The notes beneath the pieces were generated by a model. The model made no database searches. It was not told the DNA's origin and saw only the letters and a list, made by a program, of their open reading frames with translations. Below, one piece after another: positions 25,116 through 34,200 of a DNA stretch of 42,222 nt (its first letter is position 1; each line of letters begins with the position of its first letter). The stretch comes from Desulfobulbaceae bacterium (GTDB taxonomy: Bacteria; Desulfobacterota; Desulfobulbia; Desulfobulbales; Desulfobulbaceae): assembly GCA_015489765.1 (NCBI GenBank), contig WFZC01000054.1, positions 1-42,222 on the forward strand, read 5' to 3'. The translations under genes were made by a program, and so were the position numbers.

Positions 25116-25547
25116 TCATTGTAGCGTCTTGGTATAGAACCAGTTGTTCCAGTTGGCACTGCCTGCCTGGTAGGATTGGGGACAGCGTTGGTCCACATCG
25201 TGGACCGTGATTGTCAGGTTTGGCAAAGTTCCTGTAATCGTTGCCGTGTTTGCCCCATTGAGCAGTGGAAATGTAATACCGTTTATTATGTTCTGCAATC
25301 CGCCGCTGTTTTGATTGCCGATGATATTGATCGGTAAAATCAAAGAGTTGTGTGCCGGGGTCGCAAAGTATGAAGCCAGTGCCGCGATGATGTTGTCGGC
25401 GTCATTTTCGGCATGGGTGCAGTAAGCCTTGTCGCGATAGGCAATGAAGTTGGGGATGGCAATGGCGGCGAGGATGCCGATGATCGCGATGACGATCATG
25501 ACCTCGATGAGGGTAAATCCGCTTTCCCTTTTGTGCGCATCATTCAT
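25116..25547 (-). CDS. Type IV pilin-like protein (copy 2)
   Basis: This 143-residue prepilin has a ten-residue leader MNDAHKRESG and the mature N-terminus [20 protein letters not shown] with Glu5. It shares with copy 1 the segment IPNFIAYR, aromatics at mature positions 24, 27, 32 and 51, Cys33 and a second Cys in the DQRCPQSYQ loop. The middle of the globular domain differs strongly, being rich in Asn and Ile (LPINIIGNQNSGGLQNIING). ATG 25547 has GGGAGG upstream. A sigma-54 promoter lies about 48 bases upstream. It could be a major pilin alternative or a minor pilin. The gene pair is tandem, with 256 bases between copy 1 start and copy 2 stop, so copy 2 transcription may read through into copy 1. 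Confidence 0.92.
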   Translation of the reverse strand: MNDAHKRESGFTLIEVMIVIAIIGILAAIAIPNFIAYRDKAYCTHAENDADNIIAALASYFATPAHNSLILPINIIGNQNSGGLQNIINGITFPLLNGANTATITGTLPNLTITVHDVDQRCPQSYQAGSANWNNWFYTKTLQ

Positions 25548-25594
25548 CTCTTCCTCCCGGAATCGTTTCTGCTGGTCGTATTTCGGTTCAGTTA

Positions 25595-25611
25595 TGCAGT
25601 AATAATGCCAT
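25595..25611 (-). promoter_or_regulatory. Sigma-54 promoter of pilin copy 2
   Basis: The minus strand reads ATGGCATTATTACTGCA, with the invariant GG and GC 12 bases apart; the -24 element is good (TGGCAT) and the -12 element fair (CTGCA). The predicted start is about 37 bases before the pilin ATG. The divergent kinase gene begins 83 bases away on the other strand. Confidence 0.72.
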
Positions 25612-25693
25612 AAAAAAACTGTGTTGCAAGGGACGGGTCGGGCTATACTGAGAATGATCCTTCTGGTTTCCGCATCAAGGAGATGGTCTCGCT

Positions 25694-27181
25694 GTGGGTG
25701 CTTCCGGACTCAAGCTGAAAATATTTATGACCTTGGTGGTCCTGCTTGCCGCCGGTATGCTGCTTGTCGATATGGTCGCCATGACCCTTTGGCGACGTGA
25801 CCTGGTCCTGAGAGAACGCCAGCATGTCAGGGCGCTGCTGACGGTTGCCTCGGCAGGGCGCGGGCGGATGCCCGTGGTGGCACGTTTTGTTGATGCCCGA
25901 TGCGGGGTATTTTTTGTGCCTGGAAACGGGGTGAAGGCATTGTCCGGTCTTGAACTGTGCCCCGGTGATCCTGTCCGGGTTGCAGCGCGGAGAGCCGCGA
26001 TCTCCGGACGTGATATATCCCGTGTGGTGGGGAAGGGGGGGCTGCCGTTCTTTCCCGACAGGCGGGGATTGATTGTCGCGGTTCCTGTCAGGGCGCACGG
26101 TCGGATTGCCGGGAGCATCGCGGTAATGATTCCCCTGGCGGCCATTTATTCTTCCATCAGGGGGTATGAACGTATCATCCTGGTGTCGCTGCTGGTCAAC
26201 CTGATTGTTCTCTCTGTGGTCGGACTGTTCCGTTTTCTTCGCTCAACTGTCCGTCCGATTGAAAATCTCGTCAGCCTGGCTGAGTCGTATTCCGAGGATG
26301 ATTCTCTTCCCTTTCTCATGCTCGATGGGGGGGACGAGTTCGGACAGCTTTCCGGCGCCCTGAATCGTATGCTGGGACGGATCGAGGACGACAAGGAAAA
26401 ACTGCGCGCCACGGTCCGTTCACTGGAGGAGGCAAATCGTGAACTCAGAAACACCCAGCAGGAGATGGTGCGGACGGAAAAACTCGCCTCCATCGGCCGG
26501 CTGGCCGCTGGCATGGCCCACGAGATCGGCAATCCCCTGGGTATTGTCCAGGGCTATATGGGGCTGCTGAAGATGAGGAACCTGTCCGTCGAAGAGCGTT
26601 TCGATTACGCCGGACGGGCGGAACAGGAGCTGCAGCGAGTCAATAGCCTGATCCGGCAGTTGCTGGATTTCTCCAGGGCTTCCACCGGCCAGCGACAGCA
26701 GGTCTCTCTTCATGAAATCCTGTCTTCCCTGGAAAGCATGGTCCGCCATCAGCCCTTTCTGGCCGGTGTGGAACTGATCTGTTCCTTTGGTGCTGTACAT
26801 GATACCGTATTGGCAAACCCGGATCAGCTCATGCAGGTTTTTCTGAACTGTCTCATGAACAGTGCAGATGCCATTGTCGCCGCAGGAAGAGAGGAGGGGA
26901 GAATCACGATCAGCACAAGGAGCGGTTCGCAACAGGGATCCGATGCCGCGGCAGACCAGATAGTGGTTTCGATCACTGACAATGGAGAAGGAATACGGGA
27001 GGAAGATCTTGCCAATGTGCTTGACCCGTTTTTCACCACCAAGGCCCCCGGCAAGGGAACGGGGCTAGGCCTGTCCGTGTCCCACTCGATTGTAACTGGT
27101 CATGGAGGCAGCATGGTAATCAGGAGTATATATACTAAGGAAACTACCATTGAGATACGACTGCCCCTCATGGGCAAATAA
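25694..27181 (+). CDS. Sensor histidine kinase, PilS/NtrB-like
   Basis: This 495-residue membrane kinase has an N-terminal helix (residues 8-30), a periplasmic sensing region of about 125 residues, a second helix (about 158-183), a HAMP-like linker and a coiled coil. HisKA follows ([15 protein letters not shown], with phospho-acceptor His276). The HATPase domain has the N box [15 protein letters not shown]1 [10 protein letters not shown] box DPFFTTK and G2 [12 protein letters not shown]. Start GTG 25694 follows AAGGAGA by about ten bases. It lies 69 bases before the sigma-54 regulator gene on the same strand and is divergent from the pilins, so it most likely controls pilin and pilus operon transcription as PilS does. 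The periplasmic signal is unknown. Confidence 0.9.
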   Translation: MGASGLKLKIFMTLVVLLAAGMLLVDMVAMTLWRRDLVLRERQHVRALLTVASAGRGRMPVVARFVDARCGVFFVPGNGVKALSGLELCPGDPVRVAARRAAISGRDISRVVGKGGLPFFPDRRGLIVAVPVRAHGRIAGSIAVMIPLAAIYSSIRGYERIILVSLLVNLIVLSVVGLFRFLRSTVRPIENLVSLAESYSEDDSLPFLMLDGGDEFGQLSGALNRMLGRIEDDKEKLRATVRSLEEANRELRNTQQEMVRTEKLASIGRLAAGMAHEIGNPLGIVQGYMGLLKMRNLSVEERFDYAGRAEQELQRVNSLIRQLLDFSRASTGQRQQVSLHEILSSLESMVRHQPFLAGVELICSFGAVHDTVLANPDQLMQVFLNCLMNSADAIVAAGREEGRITISTRSGSQQGSDAAADQIVVSITDNGEGIREEDLANVLDPFFTTKAPGKGTGLGLSVSHSIVTGHGGSMVIRSIYTKETTIEIRLPLMGK

Positions 27182-27259
27182 TCACTTCCTGGCCGTTGAG
27201 AGTGGCAGGCCTTAGGAGTTGCGTGGTGTCTCTGACTATCTGACCTGCAGGTGAGAGCG

Positions 27260-28642
27260 ATGATGGAAGAGGAGAAAAAACGTGTCCTGGTCATCGATGA
27301 TGAGCAGAACATGCAACACATGTTGAGGGCGATCCTCTCCAGGTTTGATTACCTGGTCGAGACGGCCGATGATGGGCAACAGGGCCTGGACAGGCTGCGG
27401 GCCGGAAACCTTGACTTTGTTTTGTGCGACATTCGTATGCCGGTGATGGACGGTATGGAATTTCTGCGCAGGGCTGCAGCGCTGGAACATGGTGCCACCA
27501 TTATCATGATGTCTGCCTATGGTACCGTGGACAGTGCCATCGAGGCCATGAAACAGGGAGCCTACGATTATGTCTCCAAACCTTTCAAGGCGGAAGAGAT
27601 CCTGCTTGTTCTCAAAAAAGCAGAAGAGCGGGAGTTCCTGCAGCGGGAAAATGCAGCCTTGCGCCGGCAGTTGGCGGATATTGGCGGACCAGCCGGGTTC
27701 GGCCGTATGGTGGGTAAGAGTAAAAAGATGCAGGAAGTCTTTCAGCTTGCGACCAAGGTGGCCCAGCATGCGACAACAGTCCTGGTAACAGGTGAATCGG
27801 GAACCGGTAAAGAGCTTGTGGCCCGGGGAATTCATGACCTCAGTCCCAGGGCGGAAAATCCGTTTGTAGCCATCAATTGCGGAGGAATACCGGAAAATCT
27901 GCTGGAAAGTGAACTGTTCGGATACGTGAAAGGGGCTTTTACCGGGGCAGAAAAGAACAAGAAAGGACTGTTCGAAGAGGCTGATGGTGGCACTATCTTT
28001 CTTGACGAGATCGGGGAACTTCCCGTTGCGATGCAGGTGAAGCTGCTACGGGTGCTGCAGGAACAGGAAATCCGACCCGTGGGGGCTGCACGGAATAGAA
28101 AGATCGATGTCCGGGTGATTGCGGCCACAGCCCGTGACCTGGTGAAGGAAGTGAAGAAAGGTGGTTTTCGGGAGGACCTGTACTATCGCCTCAATGTCGT
28201 CAACATTCATATTCCGCCTTTGCGGGAACGAACAGAGGATATCGCGGTTCTGAGTACTCATTTTGCCGAGAAACTGGCCGGTCGGATGGATGTTGAGATC
28301 CTGGGTATTGCACCGGCAGCCATGCAACTCCTCATGGGGCATTCGTGGCCCGGCAATGTCCGTGAGCTGGAGAATGTCATTGAACGGGCTGTTATCCTGG
28401 CGGAAAAGAAGATTATTCTGCCGGAAAACCTGCCGCCTGAGTTCGGAACCAAGCGGCAGGCACGCCGACTTGATGATTTCTTTGCCGGATTTTCCATCAA
28501 GAAAGCACAGAAAATCATGGAAAAAAGTCTCATACGGCGTGCTCTTGACGCCACTGGCGGCAACAAGTCCAAGGCAGCGGAACTCCTGGAAATAAGCTAT
28601 CCCTCCCTTCTGGGAAAGATCAAGGAGTATGGACTTGGGTGA
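27260..28642 (+). CDS. Sigma-54-dependent response regulator, PilR/NtrC family
   Basis: This 460-residue protein has three domains. The receiver carries the acidic pair Asp13-Asp14, phospho-acceptor Asp57 in FVLCDIRMPVMDG and the KPF loop. The AAA+ domain has Walker A VTGESGTGKELVA, the sigma-54 contact loop GAFTGA, Walker B GGTIFLDEIGELP and the arginine-finger region. The Fis-type helix-turn-helix ends GGNKSKAAELLEISYPSLLG. It activates sigma-54 promoters after phosphorylation by its partner, here the kinase 78 bases upstream. Three sigma-54 promoters in the window (two pilins, minor pilin operon) are its likely targets. Start ATG 27260 or 27263 suits the AGGTGA site; GTG 27251 is an alternative. 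Confidence 0.93.
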   Translation: MMEEEKKRVLVIDDEQNMQHMLRAILSRFDYLVETADDGQQGLDRLRAGNLDFVLCDIRMPVMDGMEFLRRAAALEHGATIIMMSAYGTVDSAIEAMKQGAYDYVSKPFKAEEILLVLKKAEEREFLQRENAALRRQLADIGGPAGFGRMVGKSKKMQEVFQLATKVAQHATTVLVTGESGTGKELVARGIHDLSPRAENPFVAINCGGIPENLLESELFGYVKGAFTGAEKNKKGLFEEADGGTIFLDEIGELPVAMQVKLLRVLQEQEIRPVGAARNRKIDVRVIAATARDLVKEVKKGGFREDLYYRLNVVNIHIPPLRERTEDIAVLSTHFAEKLAGRMDVEILGIAPAAMQLLMGHSWPGNVRELENVIERAVILAEKKIILPENLPPEFGTKRQARRLDDFFAGFSIKKAQKIMEKSLIRRALDATGGNKSKAAELLEISYPSLLGKIKEYGLG

Positions 28643-28819
28643 GCACCATGTTGTCTGGAAAATATTTTGATATCCTGCTTTCTTTTTATAAAAAAAATTA
28701 ACATCTTTTCTTCGCGTCTTCCTCTGGCTGTTTCTGGTTTCCTTTTTTCTTCCTCTGTATCTTCTCGATATTCTTCATTATAAAAGCTTCATTCTTTTCA
28801 CGCTCTTTGTGGGCCGTCG

Positions 28820-28836
28820 TTGGCGTATTATTTGCT
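28820..28836 (+). promoter_or_regulatory. Sigma-54 promoter of the minor pilin/PilY1 operon
   Basis: TTGGCGTATTATTTGCT matches the -24/-12 consensus with GG (28822-28823) and GC (28834-28835) 12 bases apart. The predicted transcript starts near 28847, about 36 bases before the first pseudopilin start. It lies 180 bases after the regulator gene. Confidence 0.8.
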
Positions 28837-28882
28837 TTCTTGTCAGAAAGGATAATGGTTTTCCCTGATCAAGAGGATGCAA

Positions 28883-29443
28883 ATGGTTCGCAATCAACAT
28901 GGTATTACCTTGATGGAAGTGATGGTGACACTCGCCATTGTCGGAATTGTCGCAAGTATTGCTATGCCTGCCTACCTGTCCTGGAAACCGGGATACGTGT
29001 ATCGGGGGGCTGTCTCCCGTATCCGGGGTGACATCGACAATGCAAAAATGAAGGCCGTGGAGACCAGGAACCAGTGGCGTATCATGTTTTGCGGAAGCGG
29101 TTATCAGCTGATCGAGGGTGACAAACCCCGGAATTCCCGATGGACTGTGCCACCTGCATATACTGCCAATCCGTCGTGTCCGATGAGTGCAGCCGAAATA
29201 GCGGCTTTTCGGGCAGCCGGTCGCCGGGTAATCATTCGTGACCTGACAGATTTTCCCCAGGTCCTGCTCACGGCGGATTGTAATTCCCCGCCCACCGCCA
29301 TCGCTTCGGGCTCAGAGCCCTGGTTTACTTTTTTGCCCCGCGGCACGGCCACCTCCAGTGGCAGCGTGTCGGTTGCCATGAGTGGTCGTAACGATTGCAG
29401 TACGTTCACAATTTCAACTGCTGGCAGGATATTGATCCAATGA
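28883..29443 (+). CDS. FimT/GspH-family minor pseudopilin
   Basis: This 186-residue protein has a short leader MVRNQHG and the prepilin helix ITLMEVMVTLAIVGIVASIA (Glu5 present; first mature residue Ile instead of Phe). The soluble domain has the GspH/FimT layout, with NAKMKAVETRNQWRIMF after the helix and four cysteines, of which two pairs could form disulfides. FimT-like minor pilins prime or cap type IV pili and can bind DNA in some bacteria. ATG 28883 has AAGAGG six bases upstream; ATG 28877 directly abuts that site. First gene of the operon behind the sigma-54 promoter; its stop overlaps the next start. Confidence 0.88.
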   Translation: MVRNQHGITLMEVMVTLAIVGIVASIAMPAYLSWKPGYVYRGAVSRIRGDIDNAKMKAVETRNQWRIMFCGSGYQLIEGDKPRNSRWTVPPAYTANPSCPMSAAEIAAFRAAGRRVIIRDLTDFPQVLLTADCNSPPTAIASGSEPWFTFLPRGTATSSGSVSVAMSGRNDCSTFTISTAGRILIQ

Positions 29444-30183
29444 AAAGAATTGATTTCTCCCATTCCATGGCTGGCTTTACCCTGATTGAGGTGATGATCG
29501 CCATGGTCATCCTTGGTCTTGTCCTTACCGGTATTGTCAAGATGTTTTCCTCCACTGGTAAGTATCAGACAGCCCAGGAGATGATGGTCGACCTGACCCA
29601 GGATATGCGGGCTGCTAAACAGCTCATGACATACGAGATTCGTGAGGCCGGGTGCAATCCGCGGAGAAAGAAGAGGATTGGTTTCCAGATCAGTACCGAT
29701 GACAGTGCCGATACCGATGCCAACTCCATTCATTTTACCACGGACAGGGATAACGGCGATGGTGATGAGTTCCTTGAGCCCGACGGTGATGCCGATGATC
29801 CGGGCGAGGATATTGCGTTTTACAGGACTTTTGACAACTGTTTCGGCACGGTGGGGGCGGTGATGGCAGCCGGAGACAGACGACCCGGTTGTCTGCGATA
29901 CGCCCAGGGTGGATCGGGACAACCTGTTGCCGCCAATATTATCGATCTGCAATTCAATTATTATGACAGTAACAATAATCCGTTTTATCAGGAAAATGCG
30001 GATGGATCCCTGGTCACGCCTCTTGTTGCCCTTCAATCGCTTGGCAGTGAAACCAACCTGGACAGGATTCGCAGTGTCCAGGTCTTCATGATGGGACAGG
30101 TGGAGAACCCAAGCAGGGTAACAGGTTCAAATCAGACCTGGACTCAGCGATTCAGGATCCGTGTTCGTAATGCAGGAAAGTGA
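29440..30183 (+). CDS. pilW: PilW-like minor pilin
   Basis: This 247-residue protein has a 12-residue leader MKRIDFSHSMAG and the prepilin segment FTLIEVMIAMVILGLVLTGI. Length and soluble domain agree with PilW/GspJ-type minor pilins: MVDLTQDMRAAKQLMTYEIREAGC after the helix, and a C-terminal IRSVQVFMMGQVENP with an RFRIRVRN end typical of PilW. Between them a strongly acidic loop (DNGDGDEFLEPDGDADDPGED) could bind calcium. ATG 29440 gives an ATGA overlap with the preceding gene. Gene name based on family features and operon order; certainty moderate for the exact orthology. Confidence 0.82.
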   Translation: MKRIDFSHSMAGFTLIEVMIAMVILGLVLTGIVKMFSSTGKYQTAQEMMVDLTQDMRAAKQLMTYEIREAGCNPRRKKRIGFQISTDDSADTDANSIHFTTDRDNGDGDEFLEPDGDADDPGEDIAFYRTFDNCFGTVGAVMAAGDRRPGCLRYAQGGSGQPVAANIIDLQFNYYDSNNNPFYQENADGSLVTPLVALQSLGSETNLDRIRSVQVFMMGQVENPSRVTGSNQTWTQRFRIRVRNAGK

Positions 30184-30201
30184 GTTTCGGGTGAGGGCGA
30201 G

Positions 30202-30624
30202 ATGATGGAAATAACAAAAACAAGACGCTCAATGATGTTCGATGCCAAAGGATTCACCCTTATCGAGGTCATGATCGCCATGGTTATCCTGGGGATCGGG
30301 ATTCTGGCCGTTGTGGGGTTGCAGACCCGGAATATGAGCTACAACAGCAGTTCCAAGCGGCAGACCGAAGGATATACCTGGGCCATGGACCAGGTAGAGC
30401 GACTCCTCGCATTGCCATACACATCTGCCCAACTTTCGGTCCAGGGATCTCCAACGGTGGTGGGAGACGGTCACACGGTCACCCGCAGCCCCTATACAGT
30501 CGAGTGGGATGTGGCTGACAACAGCGCCAATATCCCGAATTCGAGAATCGTCAATGTCTTTGTGCGCTGGCAGGGACGCGAAGTAAGCAGGGTGGATTTC
30601 ACAAGGGTTCAGAGTTCGTTTTAA
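30202..30624 (+). CDS. pilV: PilV-like minor pilin
   Basis: This 140-residue protein has a 17-residue leader ending MMFDAKG and the prepilin helix FTLIEVMIAMVILGIGILAV. The phrase VVGLQTRNMSYNSSSKRQTEGYTWAMDQVERLLALPY is typical of PilV, where the helix is followed by a conserved stretch of small residues and a D-x-x-E/R-L-L core. It begins 18 bases after pilW. ATG 30202 and 30205 are both possible behind GAGGG; I report the first. It belongs to the minor pilin complex (FimT, PilV, PilW, PilX, PilY1) that initiates pilus assembly in the inner membrane. Confidence 0.85.
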   Translation: MMEITKTRRSMMFDAKGFTLIEVMIAMVILGIGILAVVGLQTRNMSYNSSSKRQTEGYTWAMDQVERLLALPYTSAQLSVQGSPTVVGDGHTVTRSPYTVEWDVADNSANIPNSRIVNVFVRWQGREVSRVDFTRVQSSF

Positions 30625-30638
30625 TGGGGCGAGAAACA

Positions 30639-31202
30639 ATGAACAGGCACGTGTTTATCAAGAAGTCCATGGTCGCAGCCGTGGACAATGAACAGGGGAC
30701 GGCCATAGTTGCCGCTTTGCTGATCCTTTTGCTGCTTACTTTTGTCGCTATTATGGCCACGGATACCACAACAACAGAAAAGGCCATTGTCCGCAGCGAC
30801 TCCGTGTTTGAACGGAATTTTTACCGTGCAGAGTCAGCCGCTCTCGAAGGCATTCAGAAACTGGCCAATGAAAGTTCTCCACAGGAGCTGTTGGCGCCAC
30901 TTATTACAACCGACGCCAATAACGCAAACCTGCTCCGTGCAGCAGACAGCCAGGATCCTGATAACGATGTGGCGAATCTTGACATCAGCGGCGACAGCGA
31001 AGTGGACAAGAACGATTTTCTGGAAACCTCACAGATCGACAGCGATAACAGTACCTACCGGGCTGTTGTCCAGAAACCGATCCAGAGCGGCAATTCTCTT
31101 GGTATGGAATCAAGCCGGCTCTACGATTATGTCGCCTATGGCTACTCAGAGGGCAACCGCGGAAGGGCCATGGTGAAAATCGGCTTTAAGAAGCGTTTTT
31201 GA
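30639..31202 (+). CDS. pilX: PilX-like minor pilin
   Basis: This 187-residue protein has an N-terminal stretch NEQGTAIVAALLILLLLTFV with an atypical pilin-like helix that lacks Glu5 in favour of Val/Ala, then IMATDTTTTEKAIVRSDSVF and ERNFYRAESAALEGIQKLA. These are hallmarks of the PilX N-terminal family (a helix with the R/T-x2-E and F-x-A-E-S/A signature). The C-terminal soluble domain is acidic. Start ATG 30639 is chosen; ATG 30624, which overlaps the pilV stop, is an alternative. It lies directly upstream of the PilY1-like gene, the conserved order in pilus operons, and PilX partners PilY1 in the tip complex. Confidence 0.83.
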   Translation: MNRHVFIKKSMVAAVDNEQGTAIVAALLILLLLTFVAIMATDTTTTEKAIVRSDSVFERNFYRAESAALEGIQKLANESSPQELLAPLITTDANNANLLRAADSQDPDNDVANLDISGDSEVDKNDFLETSQIDSDNSTYRAVVQKPIQSGNSLGMESSRLYDYVAYGYSEGNRGRAMVKIGFKKRF

Positions 31203-31267
31203 TAGCGTTGCGGCAAGGATATGAGATGCGATCTGAAAAAAGTTGGAAGGCGACCTGGGGAGCTACC

Positions 31268-34200
31268 ATGAAGCGGAATGAAACGATAATCTGTGCAGTG
31301 ACAAGGAGATGGTTTGCAGTATTGTTCGGGTTGCTGTTGCTTATTCCGTCAACGGGCTGGGCCACAACCTATTCTATTTCTGTGGATGATGTCTCCGGGG
31401 CCGAGGATACGGTCGGAACCATAACGTTCACGCTCAGCATAAGCCCGGCGGTCAAGACGGGTGATGCAGTGACCATCGAATATGCCACAGCCGATGGAAC
31501 CGCAACGGCGGACGGGGATTTTCAGGGAATCCCTTCCACAAGCATGACCTTTTTTCCAGGTGATGCCAGCAAAACGGTTTCAGTGACGATTGTTCCGGAT
31601 AGCGCTGTCGAGGGGGATGAAACCTTCACCCTTCAGCTTTCCAATCCTTCGGTTACACCCGCGGCCGGAAACAGCGTCGATCTCTTGACGTCGTCCGGCA
31701 CCGGCACCATCACCAACGATGATATGGCCACCCTTTCAGTTTCGTCCGCTGGAAGGGTTGCAGAGGATGGTGGCGTTTCCGTTTTTACCGTTTCATCCGG
31801 TGGCGTGGAAATCGAATCATCAGCCGCTGTCACTGTATCCTATACGACAAGCAGCGAAGCAGGGGATACCGCCACGGCAGGCAATGATTACCGGGCAACC
31901 ACAACAGGCAGTATCTTGTTCGTCGGCACGTCTGTCGAAATCGATGTTCCCTTGGTAAACGACAGCAACGTTGAAGGAGACGAAACCTTTACTCTGAGCC
32001 TCATCGGCAGTTCCAACTCCGATGTTACGGCCAGTGCCAGCGCCCAGGGAACAATCGCCGATGACAATGATTCCGCGACGTTGAGTATTGTCAGCGATGG
32101 TCCGCAGTCCGAGGATGCGGGTCCGTCGACCTTCACCCTTTCCTCCGACGCCCCGGTGGAGCCGTCGGCCAACCTGACGGTTTCCTACCGTTCAGCCAGC
32201 GAGAGCGGCGACACGGCGACAGCAGGAGATGACTACGTATCCACTGCCAGTGGCAGCATTCCGTTCGTGGGAACCAGTGGATTGATCAGTGTCACCCTCA
32301 ATAACGACAGCAGTGTGGAGGGTGACGAGACCTTCACGGTGACCCTGACCGGTGCGAGCGATGCCGATGTGGTGGCCAGTGCCAGCGCCCAGGCAACGAT
32401 CACCGATGACAATGATTCCGCGACGTTGAGTATTGTCAGCGATGGTCCGCAGTCCGAGGACGCGGGTCCGTCGACCTTCACCCTTTCCTCCGACGCCCCG
32501 GTAGAGCCGTCGGCCAATGTACAGGTTTTCTACACAGTGACCACCGAGGTGGGAGACACCGCCACTGCGGGCAGCGATTATGCGGATACCACTACCGGCA
32601 GCGTGACCTTCAGCGGCAGCTCTGGCACCATCAGTGTACCACTTGTCAATGACAGCAATGTTGAAGGAGATGAGACTTTTACCCTGCAACTAGCCGGTTC
32701 GACCCATCTCTATGTGACTGCGGCCGGAAGTGTGCAGGGTATCATTGTCGATGATGATACGGCATCACTTTCCATAGATGATGTCACTGCCACGGAAGGA
32801 GATGGTACGGTGCTTTTTACAGTGATCTCTGACCGGTATATCGAAGGCAGTGCAGCCGTTACCGTTGATTTCTCCAGCCAGGACGGAAAGGCTGTCGCCG
32901 GGGAGGATTACACCGCCACGACCGGAACACTATCCATCAGTGACGGTGACCGGATCACCTTGTCGGTTCCCATTCTCGAAGACAGTCCACCCATTGTCGA
33001 GGGTGACGAGACGTTCAGCGTTCTTCTGAGCAATACGAGCTCCAACGCGGTTATTGCTGACGGCACAGGGGTTGCCACGATCAGTGATAACGATGTACCT
33101 GACATCACTGTCAGCGATGTTGCTGCCACGGCAGAAGGTAATGGCACTGATACATCGGTTTCCTTTGTTGTGACCAGTTCACTGGATGTGGCAGCCAATA
33201 CGACCATCTCTATCGATTATTCCGTTTCCTCCCTGACCACGGAGCCGGATGATTTTTCAGGCGCCACCTCGGGGACAGTAACCATCAGCAACGGTTCTTC
33301 CGCCTCTCTTCCCCTCGCCTATGCAGCCGACCGGGTGGTGGAAACAGACGAAGAGTACACTGTTGAACTCAGCAATCCTCGCATCTCGTCCAGTTCCGTC
33401 ATTCCCATCCTTGTCGATGCATCAGGAAGTGGTGTTATTCAAAATGATGACAGCCCGCAGTTATCCATCGGCGATGTTTCCAGGTCCGAGGGCGACAGTG
33501 GCACCACCACCATGACCTTCACTGTCACCAGTGATCTTCAGGTAGCCTCGGATGCCGATGTGAATCTTGATTACGTGGTTAACGCAGTTGATACGGAGTC
33601 AGGGGATCTGAGCGGTACCCTGACCGGATCAGTGACCCTGAACAGCGGCAATACGGCACAGATCGAGGTGGACGTGGCCGGCGACACCACTGTCGAGACC
33701 GACGAGACCTATACCGTCGATATCAGTAATGCCACCATCCCCTCCAGTACCGCCGGCGCATCGATTGTCGACAGTTCCGGCCTCGGAACCATCATCAACG
33801 ATGACAGTTTCACCGTGAGCATCGATTCCACCCTCAAATCGGCCCTCGAAGACATGGGGCCTCTTGTCTGGACCGTCACCCTGAGCAATCCCGTGGAATG
33901 GCAGGTCGATGTGCCGTACACCTTCAACGATGCCTCTTCGGATTCCGCCCTCGAGGGTTCCGACTATACGGATGCGGCCTCTTCTCCCCTGGTCTTTGCC
34001 CCTGGAACGACTAGCCGGGATATCACGATAAACCTGGTCAACGATACGGTCATCGAGCCGGACGAGACCTTTACTATCACGCTGGGCCCGCCCAGCCCGG
34101 CCACCGCCGGTTCCCTCGGTACCAGCGTGGGAACAGGCGAGATTCTCAACGATGAACATCTGATTACCATGAGCGCGGGTGGTCCCCAGGGCACTCTGTC

